A stretch of DNA of 64,000 bases from positions 124,001 to 188,000 of the forward strand of contig VAYS01000002.1 in the NCBI GenBank assembly GCA_005883215.1, in the 5' to 3' direction. This stretch comes from Actinomycetota bacterium. GTDB lineage: Bacteria; Actinomycetota; Thermoleophilia; Solirubrobacterales; Solirubrobacteraceae. This document shows, in pieces, positions 8,425 through 16,630 of the stretch; within the stretch, counting starts at the first letter, position 1; each line of letters starts with the position of its first letter. Under the pieces are notes generated by a model. That model saw only the letters and a program-made list of their open reading frames with translations, was not told the origin of the DNA and searched no databases. A program made the translations under genes and the position numbers.

Positions 8425-9843
8425 TCAGCAGTTGGGCAGCGGCGCGCTGTTCGCCTGCGAGGGCAGCCGCTTGAGGATCTGCACCGCGTTGCCGGTGATC
8501 TGGATGCAGGTGATGCCGGTCTGCTGGCTGGTGTCGGCGGTCAGCAGCCCGCCGTCGGGATTCGAGCGCGACACCACCTGGTAGACGCCGTCGGGGACGT
8601 TGTTTGAGATGTCGATGTATTGCGAGGGCAGATCCCAGGTGTAGACGTCGCCCCAGCCGGGCGCCACGCCCATGTACTCGGGCACGTCGGTGCCGGGGGA
8701 GGGGCTGGTGTGCAGCGGGGTGGTCGAGTAGGCGTTGGCCACGTTGCAGGTGGGAAAGCTGTAGGTGCGCGGTCGCTGCAGCGCGGCGGGTTGGCCGAAC
8801 ATGAAGTCGTCGACGTCGACGGTGCAGAAGCCGACCTTCCTGCTCACGGCGACCGGCTGTGCGCTCGGCGCGCCCCCGGCCCCTACGGAGTGGAGCTCGT
8901 AGACCCCCATGTTCTGGTAGTGGAAGTGGGCGTGCTGGGGGTGAAACACGCACGGCCCCGCCGGGCGGTCGCTCACCGTGGCGTCGCTGGAGATGATCTC
9001 CTGCTGCATCTGGCAGTTGCCGGTGAAGGCGTCGGGGCTGTAGTCGAAGCGCAGGACCAGCGGGCCCGCGCCGATGTTGCGGATGTCGTTGTCAAAGCGC
9101 AGGCACCGGGTCGAGCCGTTCTGGGCCGTCTCGTCCGTGTAGCAGGAGTTCGAGAAGGTGCCGTCGGGCGTGAAGCGCCACCCGGTCGGGTTGGAGGGAA
9201 TCGGCGGGACGTCGCCGATGTGGAAGTTGCTCGGCGGCATCGTCTGGACGGAGGGCAGCAGCTGCGTGGTGGTGGCGTAACGCTGGGTGGGATCCAAAAA
9301 GACGCGGGCCTCGCCCCGGTAGTTGAGGTCGGCCCTGTCGAAGTTCGTGTAGAACGGGACCATGGTCACCCGGTAGCGGCCGTTGTGGGGCTGGGTGAGC
9401 AGCACCGACTGGGCGTTGGAGTCGACGTTGATCCCCTTGGCCACGGTCTGGCCGGTGTCCATGTCGTCGACGTAGAGGTTCCACTGGTCAAAGTCGGTCG
9501 CCCAGTGGATGGTGATCAGGACGCCGTCGCCGGGCATGTCCGTCGGGCCCTCGGCGTGCAGCCGCGTCGTGCCCGGGGGCGCGGGGTCCTTGGGGCCGTC
9601 GGGAAAGCTGCCCTTGCGCATCTTGATGGTCAGGATGAAGCTGTCGCAGGTGGTGGTGGTACACGTCTGCTCGGCGGGCGAGTTGAACCCCTGGCCGGTA
9701 GGGTCGGCGTTGGCGCCGCTCCAGGTGACCACCTGACCGGCATTGGACAGCCTGGCGTCCGGCAGCGCGCTCGCCGCCGCCGGTGACGCGGGCGCAGCCA
9801 GGACCGCACCGGTCACCACGATCCCCACCACCAGGCGCCTCAC
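8425..9843 (-). CDS. Secreted lysyl oxidase-family protein
   Basis: 472 aa with a signal peptide (basic MRR, hydrophobic to about residue 25). The C-terminal half carries lysyl-oxidase features: the copper motif HPQHAHFHY (His 304, 306, 308), a Lys in SRKVGFC (Lys336) at the place of the cofactor lysine, and Tyr401 in GWGDVYTWDLPSQYIDI where the cofactor tyrosine is expected. Such copper enzymes oxidise lysine side chains to aldehydes that cross-link proteins. The N-terminal half looks like a beta-sandwich binding module. The start GTG lies 8 nt after TATGAT on this strand, a leaderless arrangement. It is convergent with the radical SAM gene, 3 nt away. Confidence 0.82.
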   Translation of the reverse strand: MRRLVVGIVVTGAVLAAPASPAAASALPDARLSNAGQVVTWSGANADPTGQGFNSPAEQTCTTTTCDSFILTIKMRKGSFPDGPKDPAPPGTTRLHAEGPTDMPGDGVLITIHWATDFDQWNLYVDDMDTGQTVAKGINVDSNAQSVLLTQPHNGRYRVTMVPFYTNFDRADLNYRGEARVFLDPTQRYATTTQLLPSVQTMPPSNFHIGDVPPIPSNPTGWRFTPDGTFSNSCYTDETAQNGSTRCLRFDNDIRNIGAGPLVLRFDYSPDAFTGNCQMQQEIISSDATVSDRPAGPCVFHPQHAHFHYQNMGVYELHSVGAGGAPSAQPVAVSRKVGFCTVDVDDFMFGQPAALQRPRTYSFPTCNVANAYSTTPLHTSPSPGTDVPEYMGVAPGWGDVYTWDLPSQYIDISNNVPDGVYQVVSRSNPDGGLLTADTSQQTGITCIQITGNAVQILKRLPSQANSAPLPNC

Positions 9844-9851
9844 GGCGGCAG

Positions 9852-9857
9852 ATCATA
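9852..9857 (-). promoter_or_regulatory. -10 box of the lysyl oxidase gene (leaderless)
   Basis: TATGAT on the minus strand is separated by 8 nt from GTG 9843. No Shine-Dalgarno sequence fits in the gap, so the transcript probably begins at or very near the start codon. Confidence 0.55.
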
Positions 9858-9915
9858 CGACGCCGGCGCCGCCGCCGGGCTGCTTGTGGATGATCCGGGT
9901 CCGGCGGCGCGGCGA

Positions 9916-10716
9916 TCAGCGCTTGTCGCGCTGGCCGGCGGCGACGTCGGCGGTGATGCGCTCGCTGCCCATCCGCCGGCTGATGGCGGCAGAGAGCTCT
10001 GGCGCCAGGCCCGAGAAGATCGCGCCGGCGCGCAGCGGCAGCGGCGCTACGTCGACCTCGGCCTTGTTGCGCTCGATCGCGCGCAGCACCGCCTCGGCGA
10101 CGTCGTGGGGGGTGCGGGTGCCCACCCCGGGGGGAAGCGTGGTGCCGGCGTCGTGGAACATCCCCGCTTCGCGGATGAAGCCTGGGTATATCGCCGAGAC
10201 CCCGATCCCGCTCGAGCGCAGGTCGGCGCGCAGGGCGAGCGCAAATCCCCGCAGCCCGAACTTGGTCGCGTTGTAGACCGAGCTGTAGGGCGTGGCCGCC
10301 TTTCCGGCCAGCGAGGAGACGAACGCAAGGTGTCCTTCGCCGCGCCGCCGCATCGCCTCCAGGAGGCGGTGGGCGAGGATGATCGGCGCGCGCAGGTTGA
10401 CGTCGAGCGCACGGTCGAGCTCCTCCTCGGTGAAGCTCTCGAGCTCTCCGGTGGCCGGCAACCCGGCGTTGGCCACCAGGACGTCGACGGCGCCCGCTTC
10501 GTCGACCAGGCGATGGGTGTCCAGCCGCTGGCTGAGATCGGCGGCCAGCGCTCGGCCCGAGATCTCCTGGGCCAGCGGCTCGAGCACGTCGGCCCGCCGT
10601 CCGGTGATGACCAGCCGGGCCCCCGCCCCCGCCAGCTGGCGGGCGATCGCGTGGCCGATCCCCCCGCTGGCGCCGGTGAGGAGCACGCTTCGCCCGGCCA
10701 GGTCCATGGGGGCCAT
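9916..10716 (-). CDS. Short-chain dehydrogenase/reductase
   Basis: 266 aa classical SDR. The cofactor loop TGASGGIG is at residues 14-21, NAG near 84-86, and the catalytic YNATK near 147-151 with Ser in FVSSLAGK. Arg-rich residues after the second strand (TGRRAD) suggest NADP preference. Substrate unknown. It is transcribed divergently from miaA with 32 bp between the starts, so both promoters must overlap. ATG 10707 (MDLAGRS) is an alternative start. Confidence 0.88.
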   Translation of the reverse strand: MAPMDLAGRSVLLTGASGGIGHAIARQLAGAGARLVITGRRADVLEPLAQEISGRALAADLSQRLDTHRLVDEAGAVDVLVANAGLPATGELESFTEEELDRALDVNLRAPIILAHRLLEAMRRRGEGHLAFVSSLAGKAATPYSSVYNATKFGLRGFALALRADLRSSGIGVSAIYPGFIREAGMFHDAGTTLPPGVGTRTPHDVAEAVLRAIERNKAEVDVAPLPLRAGAIFSGLAPELSAAISRRMGSERITADVAAGQRDKR

Positions 10717-10748
10717 CCTTTCATGCCCGCGCCGAGATACTGCTCGAC

Positions 10749-11693
10749 GTGAGCCCTGGCACGGTGATCGCCCTGTTCGGACCCACCGGGGTGGGCAAGA
10801 CCGCTGTGGCCATCGCCCTCGCCGAGCGCCTGCGGGCCCGGGGAGAGCGCCCGGTGGCGGTCTCCGCCGACGCCCTGCAGGTCTACCGCGGCCTGGAGAT
10901 TCTCACCGGGGCGGCGACGAGCCAGGAACGGCGCCGCCTCGAGCATCGCCTGATCTCGTTCCTGGCGGTTACCGAGACGTTCAGCGCCGGGCGCTACGCC
11001 GAGCTCGCCCACCGCGAGATCGACGCGCTGGTGGCCCAGGACGCCCGCCCGATCGTGGTCGGGGGCACCGGCCTCTACCTGCGCGCCGCGCTCGCCGACC
11101 TCGATCTCGCACCACCCCCGCCCGCCGCGCTGCGCCAGAAGTGGACCGAGCGCCTGGAGCGCGAAGGACCCGCCTCGCTGCACGCCGAGCTGTCGCGGCG
11201 GGCGCCGCAGGCCGCCGATCGCTTGCGCCCCACCGACAGCCAGCGTCTGGTGCGGGCCCTCGAGCTGGCCGAGCTCGACGCGCTGCCAGCTCACGGGACC
11301 GACTCGCAGCTGTGGACCACCGAGACCCGCCACCCGACCCGGCTCATCGGCCTGACCATGCAGCGCGTGGCTCTTCGCGCGCGCATCGACGCCCGCGTGG
11401 AGGCCATGGTCGCCGCCGGCGCCGAGGACGAGGTCCGCGCGGCGGACGCGGCCGGCGCCTCGCCCACCGCGCGCAGCGCGCTGGGGTTCGCCGAGCTGCT
11501 GGCCGGCGACGCCGAGGCGATGAAGCGCCGCACGCGCCAGTACGCACGCCGGCAGCTGACGTGGATGCGCAAGCTTCCCCACGTGGCGCTGGTCGACGTC
11601 ACCGACCGGGGGGCCGACGACGTGGCGGTCGAGCTTGAAAAGATCATCGACCGCGACGACCGCGACCGGCTGGGGCAAAGAGGAGACGCGTGA
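10749..11693 (+). CDS. miaA: tRNA dimethylallyltransferase MiaA
   Basis: 314 aa with P-loop GPTGVGKT (residues 11-18), the SADALQVYRGLEILTGA segment, VGGTGLYLRA, and the C-terminal RRQLTWMRK motif. It transfers a dimethylallyl group to A37 of tRNAs; MiaB at 5475 then methylthiolates the product. The GTG start has little room upstream. The stop overlaps the dapF-like GTG (GTGA), so miaA, the dapF-like gene and dapL form one coupled operon. Confidence 0.95.
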   Translation: MSPGTVIALFGPTGVGKTAVAIALAERLRARGERPVAVSADALQVYRGLEILTGAATSQERRRLEHRLISFLAVTETFSAGRYAELAHREIDALVAQDARPIVVGGTGLYLRAALADLDLAPPPPAALRQKWTERLEREGPASLHAELSRRAPQAADRLRPTDSQRLVRALELAELDALPAHGTDSQLWTTETRHPTRLIGLTMQRVALRARIDARVEAMVAAGAEDEVRAADAAGASPTARSALGFAELLAGDAEAMKRRTRQYARRQLTWMRKLPHVALVDVTDRGADDVAVELEKIIDRDDRDRLGQRGDA

Positions 11694-12538
11694 GGTTCGA
11701 GAAGTGGCAGGCGCTGGGCAACGACTACCTGATCTTCGAGGCGCAGGAGCTCGCGTTCGCGCTTGCGCCCGGGCACGTACGGCGCCTGTGTGACGTCCAC
11801 CGCGGGGTGGGGGCCGACGGCGTGCTGGTGCTTCATCGGCCCGAGGAGCCGGACTCCGTAGCTCGGCTGCAGATCTTCAACTCGGACGGGTCCGAGGCCG
11901 AGCTCTCGGGCAACGGCGCCCGCCAGGCGATCCTCTATCTGCACCGCCACGGCTGGACCCAGGAGGACTCGTTTGCGATCCAGACCCCCGCGGGCGAGGT
12001 CCGAGCGCGCATCACCGCTCCCGACACCTGTCGGATGGACATGGGCCAGGCGGCGGTCAGCTCCCCGGACTACCCGTCGGGAGCCCAAGACGGCAGAGGG
12101 CGCCTTCGCGCCGGGGGACGCCAGTGGGCCTTTCAGCACGTCTCGATCGGCAACCCGCAGTGCGCGATCGGCGTCTCCGGCCCCTCCGAGCTCGAGGCGC
12201 TGGAGCTGTCGGGCATCGGGCCGGAGATCGAGCGCCACGAGCTGTTTCCCAACCGCACCAACGTGTCGTGGTTCTGCGAGCTCGCCCCGGGCGAGATCCG
12301 GGTCCGGATCTTCGAACGCGGGGTAGGAGAGACCCTGTCCTCGGGCACCGGCGCCAGCGGGGCGGCGGTGGCGTACGTGCTCGACGGCGGCCGCTCGCCG
12401 GTGGTGGTGCAGCTCCCCGGCGGTCAGCTCACCGTCGAGGTGGGCAGCGATCTCCGGGTCCATCTGACCGGCTGGGCGCGGCCCGTCTACGCTGGCATGC
12501 TCGATGCCGAATTCGTCGAGGACCTCCATGAGACATAG
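11690..12538 (+). CDS. DapF-fold protein lacking both catalytic cysteines
   Basis: 282 aa, clearly in the diaminopimelate epimerase family: GNDYLIF at residues 10-16, DGSEAELSGNGAR near 64-76, QHVSIGNPQCA, the Asn of FPNRTN, and ERGVGETLSSGTGA near 206-219. The two cysteines that act as the acid/base pair in DapF are replaced. The first (GNGARC in DapF) is Gln (GNGARQ, codon CAG). The second (ACGTG in DapF) is Ser (SSGTG, codon TCG). Two-base epimerisation as in DapF is therefore unlikely. It may be inactive, regulatory, or catalyse another reaction. It is coupled to miaA upstream and overlaps dapL by 11 nt. Confidence 0.85.
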   Translation: MRFEKWQALGNDYLIFEAQELAFALAPGHVRRLCDVHRGVGADGVLVLHRPEEPDSVARLQIFNSDGSEAELSGNGARQAILYLHRHGWTQEDSFAIQTPAGEVRARITAPDTCRMDMGQAAVSSPDYPSGAQDGRGRLRAGGRQWAFQHVSIGNPQCAIGVSGPSELEALELSGIGPEIERHELFPNRTNVSWFCELAPGEIRVRIFERGVGETLSSGTGASGAAVAYVLDGGRSPVVVQLPGGQLTVEVGSDLRVHLTGWARPVYAGMLDAEFVEDLHET

Positions 12539-13691
12539 CGCCCGCCTAGAGCAGATCCCTCCCTACCTGTTCGCCGAGCTCGAGCGCAAGGTGGCGGCCA
12601 AGCGGGCGGCGGGCGTGGACGTGATCAGCCTGGGGATCGGCGACCCCGACCGCCCGACCTACGAGCCGATCGTGTCCGCCGCCCAGCGCGCGGTCGCCGA
12701 CCCCAGCACCCACCAATACCCCAGCAACCGGGGACGGGAGGAGTTCCGCGGCGCGGTGAGCGACTTCTACGACCGCCGGTTCGGGGTGACGCTCGACCCG
12801 GAGAGCCAGGTGATGCCGGCGATCGGCGCCAAGGAGTGCATCTTCAACCTGAACCTGGCGTTTCTGGATCCGGGCGACGTCGCGCTTGCCGCCGACCCCG
12901 GCTATCCGGTCTACAGCGCCGGCCCGCTGCTGGTCGGGGCCGAGCCGGTGCTGATGCCGCTCCTGCCCCACCGCGGGTTCGTGCCCGATCTCGAGGCGGT
13001 GGCCCTCGATCAGCGCTCGCGTGCCCGTCTGCTGTACGTCAACTACCCCAACAACCCCACCGGTGCGGTGGTGCCGGATGGGTTCTTCTCCGACCTGGTC
13101 GAGTTCGCCGCCGCCCACGACATCCTGGTGGTGCACGACAACGCCTACTCGGAGACCACCTATGACGGCTACGTGGCTCCGTCGTTCCTGGCCACGCCGG
13201 GCGCCGAGGCGGTCGGCGTGGAGGTGTTCTCGCTGTCCAAGGGCTACAACATGACCGGGTGGCGCTGCGCGGCGCTGGTGGGCAACGCCGACGCGGTGGC
13301 CTCGTACTGGCGGCTGAAGACCAACGTGGACTCCGGCCTGTTCGAAGCCGTCCAGCTGGCGGGCGTCGCCGCGCTGGACCCCGCCCTCGACGCCCAGGTG
13401 GCGGAGATGAACGCCGTCTACGCGTGCCGGCGAGATCTGATCTGCGAGGCGCTGGGGCGGATCGGGGTCGACGTGACCCCGCCCAAGGGGACGATCTACA
13501 TCTGGGCGCCGGTGCCCGATGGCTTCGAGACCGCCGCCCACTACGCCGAGCACGTGCTCGAGCGCGCGGGTGTGGTCATCTCTCCCGGGGGCGCCTACGG
13601 GCCCAACGGCGAGGGCTACTTTCGCATCTCGCTCACCACGCCCGACGAGCGTCTGGTGGAGGCGATCGAGCGTCTGGGCGCCCTGGGCTGA
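12528..13691 (+). CDS. dapL: LL-diaminopimelate aminotransferase-like PLP enzyme
   Basis: 387 aa, fold-type I aminotransferase. The N-terminus IPPYLFAELERKVAAKRA and the ISLGIGDPDRPT segment are typical of the DapL2 branch, which converts tetrahydrodipicolinate to LL-DAP in one step. Other motifs are NYPNNPTGA, SLSKGYNMTGWR with the PLP lysine, and the C-terminal Arg in FRISL. ATG 12528 is preferred: it sits inside the end of the dapF-like gene with GAGGA upstream. Its pairing with a DapF homologue supports the DAP/lysine pathway, although related enzymes use alanine or aspartate. Confidence 0.83.
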   Translation: MRHSARLEQIPPYLFAELERKVAAKRAAGVDVISLGIGDPDRPTYEPIVSAAQRAVADPSTHQYPSNRGREEFRGAVSDFYDRRFGVTLDPESQVMPAIGAKECIFNLNLAFLDPGDVALAADPGYPVYSAGPLLVGAEPVLMPLLPHRGFVPDLEAVALDQRSRARLLYVNYPNNPTGAVVPDGFFSDLVEFAAAHDILVVHDNAYSETTYDGYVAPSFLATPGAEAVGVEVFSLSKGYNMTGWRCAALVGNADAVASYWRLKTNVDSGLFEAVQLAGVAALDPALDAQVAEMNAVYACRRDLICEALGRIGVDVTPPKGTIYIWAPVPDGFETAAHYAEHVLERAGVVISPGGAYGPNGEGYFRISLTTPDERLVEAIERLGALG

Positions 13692-13706
13692 CGGGCCGAG
13701 CGCCCC

Positions 13707-13712
13707 TACACT
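13707..13712 (+). promoter_or_regulatory. -10 box of hflX (leaderless)
   Basis: TACACT is followed by 7 nt and then GTG 13720, giving a leaderless start. The box lies in the 28-nt gap after dapL, so hflX can be expressed separately from the miaA-dapL operon. Confidence 0.5.
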
Positions 13713-13719
13713 GCTGCTA

Positions 13720-15072
13720 GTGCAACGCAGTCGCCACGGACGTATCTCGCCCAGCCGCGGCCGCGGCGCGGACGGAGCCGGACGGGCGCGCCAACGGGCG
13801 TTGTGCGTGGGGGTTACCACCTCGCCCGAGCACCTTGACGAGCTCGAGGAGCTGCTGTTCACCGCCGGTGTGGCCAGCGTCGGCCGCGTCGTACAGGCGC
13901 GCGACCACCCCCATCCCAACACCTACCTGGGCTCGGGCAAGCTCGCCGAGGTCAAGACCGCCCTGCGCGAACGCGACGCCAACCTGGTCGCCTGCGACGA
14001 CGAGCTCACGCCCCGCCAGGAGCGAAACCTAGAGGCCGAGCTCGGCGTGCCGGTCATCGACCGCACCGCGGTGATCCTCGACATCTTCGCCGACCACGCC
14101 AGCACCGCCGAGGGCAAGCTCCAGGTCGAGCTCGCCCAGCTCGAGTACAACCTGGCCCGGATGCGCGGGCTGTGGACCCACCTCGAGCGACTGGGGGGCG
14201 GCATCGGCACCCGGGGCCCGGGCGAGAGCCAGATCGAGACCGACCGCCGGCTGGCCCGCGATCGCATCGCCGCCCTGCGTCGCCGCCTGGCCGGCGTGCG
14301 CTCCTCGCGCGCGGTCATGCGCGCCGAGCGCGATCGGGCGCGTCTGCCCAGCGTGGCCCTGGCCGGTTACACCAACGCCGGCAAGTCCACGCTGCTCAAC
14401 GGTCTCACCGGTGCCGACGCGCCGGTCAGGGACCGCCTGTTTCACACGCTCGATCCGAGCACGCGCACGATGCGCCACGAAGGTCGGACCTACCTGGTGA
14501 CCGACACCGTCGGATTCATCCGCAAGCTTCCGCACCAGCTCGTAGACGCCTTCGGAGCGACCTTGGAGGAGACGCAGCTGGCCGACTTGATCGTCCAGGT
14601 GATCGACGCTTCGGCGCTCGAAGCCGAGCGCGAAGCGATGATCCGCGCCGTCGACGAGGTGCTCGACGAGATCGGGGTCAGCGACCAGCCGCGGGTGCTG
14701 GCGATAAACAAGGTCGACCTGCTGGCCGAGGACGAGCGCGCCGAGCTGCGCTTCCGCCACCCCGAGGGCATCCTCGTCTCGGCCACCACCGCAGAGGGCC
14801 TCGAGCTCCTGCGCGAGCGCATCGAGCGCGAGTTCCTGCGCACCCTGCGGCGCGTCGAGCTGCTCGTCCCCTACTCGGAGGGGGCGCGGCTCGCCGAGCT
14901 GCATGAGCTCGCCGGCGACCTGGAGCGCGAGGAGACCGCCGAGGGCGTGCGGGTGGTGGTCCGCCTGCCGGCGCCCTTGGCCGAGCGCTATGCCCGCTTT
15001 GCCGTCGGCGACGGACACCCCGCCGGGGCACTCGCCGCCACGGGGTCCTCGCACAGCGCGACGCGCCCGTGA
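13720..15072 (+). CDS. hflX: GTPase HflX
   Basis: 450 aa from GTG 13720. The N-terminal HflX domain includes GSGKLAEVK (71-79) and GGGIGTRGPGESQIETDRR (159-177). The G domain has G1 GYTNAGKST (216-224), G3 DTVG (262-265) and G4 NKVD (331-334). HflX binds 50S subunits and splits stalled ribosomes. An in-frame opening begins at 13519 inside dapL, but the short start with its own -10 box gives the expected N-terminus. The stop overlaps the dut GTG. Confidence 0.95.
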   Translation: MQRSRHGRISPSRGRGADGAGRARQRALCVGVTTSPEHLDELEELLFTAGVASVGRVVQARDHPHPNTYLGSGKLAEVKTALRERDANLVACDDELTPRQERNLEAELGVPVIDRTAVILDIFADHASTAEGKLQVELAQLEYNLARMRGLWTHLERLGGGIGTRGPGESQIETDRRLARDRIAALRRRLAGVRSSRAVMRAERDRARLPSVALAGYTNAGKSTLLNGLTGADAPVRDRLFHTLDPSTRTMRHEGRTYLVTDTVGFIRKLPHQLVDAFGATLEETQLADLIVQVIDASALEAEREAMIRAVDEVLDEIGVSDQPRVLAINKVDLLAEDERAELRFRHPEGILVSATTAEGLELLRERIEREFLRTLRRVELLVPYSEGARLAELHELAGDLEREETAEGVRVVVRLPAPLAERYARFAVGDGHPAGALAATGSSHSATRP

Positions 15073-15497
15073 GGCTCGCCGTCCAGCGCCTGTCCGAGGC
15101 GGCGCGACTGCCCGCGCCGGCATACGACCACGACGCCGCGCTCGACCTGTGCGCGGCCGAGCAGGCGATCCTCGCCCCCGGCCAGCGCGCCTCGGTGGGC
15201 ACTGGCCTAGCCCTGGAGATCGCGCCGGGCCACGCCGGGCTGGTGCTCCCCCGATCGGGACTGGCCGCGGGGCATGGCATCGCCCTGGTCAACTCCCCGG
15301 GTCTCATCGATTGCGGCTACCGGGGCGAGGTCCGGGTGCTGTTGCTCAACACCGACCCCGAGCAGGCGTTCACCGTGGACTCGGGCGACCGCATCGCCCA
15401 ACTGCTGCTGGTCGAGCTGCCGTCGGTGGAGGTGATCGAGGCCCTGGCGCTGGCGGGGAGCGATCGGGGCACGCGCGGGTTCGGCTCCAGCGGGTAA
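15069..15497 (+). CDS. dut: dUTP diphosphatase
   Basis: 142 aa trimeric dUTPase with the five motifs in order: I (ALDLCAAE), II (LPRSGLA), III (NSPGLIDCGYRGEV), IV (DSGDRIAQL) and V (RGTRGFGSSG), the P-loop-like tail that closes over the nucleotide. It removes dUTP and makes dUMP for thymidylate synthesis. The GTG start overlaps the hflX stop by 4 nt, so it is translated with hflX. Confidence 0.95.
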   Translation: MRLAVQRLSEAARLPAPAYDHDAALDLCAAEQAILAPGQRASVGTGLALEIAPGHAGLVLPRSGLAAGHGIALVNSPGLIDCGYRGEVRVLLLNTDPEQAFTVDSGDRIAQLLLVELPSVEVIEALALAGSDRGTRGFGSSG

Positions 15498-15570
15498 GGC
15501 GCTGGCCAGGGTCGGCAGACCCCCCGGAGGTAGGGTAAGGCGGGCGGGGTTCGAACGAAAGGAGAGAACT

Positions 15571-15849
15571 ATGGCGGTATGTCTGGTGATCGAGCTCCCT
15601 GGTGGGCAGCTCGAGCAGTACGACGCGGTGATGGCCAAGCTGGAGGAGAGCGGCGGCAAGCTCGGCGAGGGACAGACCTTCCATTGCGTTGGAGCCACCG
15701 AAGACGGCTTCACCGTCATCGACGTGTGGAACTCGCGCGAGGATTTCGACCGCTTCCTGCAGGGGCGCCTCGGTCAGGCCCTCCAGGAGGTCGGTCCTCC
15801 CCAGCCGCAGATTCGGGAGATCCCGCTTCACAACGAGATCCGGGCGTAG
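15571..15849 (+). CDS. Small dimeric alpha/beta-barrel protein
   Basis: 92 aa preceded by a strong AAGGAGAG ribosome site. The length and pattern (VIELPGG, then DGFTVIDVWNSREDFDRF) fit the dimeric ferredoxin-like alpha/beta barrels of the antibiotic-monooxygenase/EthD type. A clear paralogue is at 39292-39567 (EIWDSREQLEAF at the same place). No catalytic residues can be assigned and the role is unknown. Confidence 0.7.
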   Translation: MAVCLVIELPGGQLEQYDAVMAKLEESGGKLGEGQTFHCVGATEDGFTVIDVWNSREDFDRFLQGRLGQALQEVGPPQPQIREIPLHNEIRA

Positions 15850-15901
15850 CCGGGGACGAGCGCCAGCGCCGCTCGGCGCCGCCCGGCCGCGTCAGGCCGT
15901 G

Positions 15902-16630
15902 CTACACCCCCGCGGCGCGCCGGGCGCTGAGGTGGGCCTGGCGCTCTAGCTCGTCGTCGAGGGGCTCGAGGGCGTCGAGCCCCAGGGCGCGCCGGATCAG
16001 CCAATCGGCAAACCAGGCGTTCTTGGGCAGCAGGGGCCCGTGCAGGTAGGTGCCGATCACGTTGCCCCGACGCACCCCCTCCTGGCCGCTGGCGCCGTCG
16101 TTGCCGTTGCCCCGCAGCACGCGACCGAGCGGCTGCTCGCCCGGGCCCAGAACGGTGCGTCCGCCGTGGTTCTCAAATCCGGCGAGCACGCGCGGACCCG
16201 GCTCGCCGTCCAGCTCGACCTCGATCGCGACGTTGCCGATCAGGCGGGGACCCTCCTCGCGCACGGTGCGCAGGTCCACCAGGCCGACCCCGGCGACCTC
16301 CTGGGCGCCGAGCACGTAGGCGTGCCCGAGCAGCTGGTATCCGCCGCACACCGCGAGCACTACCGCGCCGCGCTCGGCGGCGGCGTGGAGGGCACCCGAC
16401 TTGACCTCGACCAGGTCCCGGGCGCACAGCAGCTGGTCGCGATCCTGCCCCCCGCCGATGTAGAACAGGTCGTGCTCGTCGGAGGACAGCTCGTCGCCCA
16501 GGCCAACGCCGACCAGACGAAAGCCGATCTTCCGCCAGGCGCAGCGCCATTGAAGCATCAGCATGTTGCCCCGGTCGGCGTAGATGTTCATCAGGTCGGG
16601 GTACAGGGCACAGACCCGCAGCTCAGCCAC
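15902..16630 (-). CDS. gatD: Lipid II isoglutaminyl synthase, glutaminase subunit GatD
   Basis: 242 aa CobB/CobQ-like class I glutamine amidotransferase. The nucleophile is Cys95 in AVCGGYQLLG, and His197 in GTYLHGPLLPKN completes the dyad. GatD releases ammonia that MurT uses to amidate the alpha-carboxylate of D-Glu in lipid II. It is last in the operon lipid kinase-murT-methyltransferase-gatD and overlaps the methyltransferase by 8 nt. Having MurT and GatD separated by another gene is not the usual adjacent arrangement. Confidence 0.9.
   Translation of the reverse strand: MAELRVCALYPDLMNIYADRGNMLMLQWRCAWRKIGFRLVGVGLGDELSSDEHDLFYIGGGQDRDQLLCARDLVEVKSGALHAAAERGAVVLAVCGGYQLLGHAYVLGAQEVAGVGLVDLRTVREEGPRLIGNVAIEVELDGEPGPRVLAGFENHGGRTVLGPGEQPLGRVLRGNGNDGASGQEGVRRGNVIGTYLHGPLLPKNAWFADWLIRRALGLDALEPLDDELERQAHLSARRAAGV

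Noticed and set aside
15541-15560. GGTTCGAAC resembling a tRNA T-arm.
   Set aside because: No acceptor stem, D-arm or anticodon arm can be paired around it; it lies just before a ribosome site and start codon.
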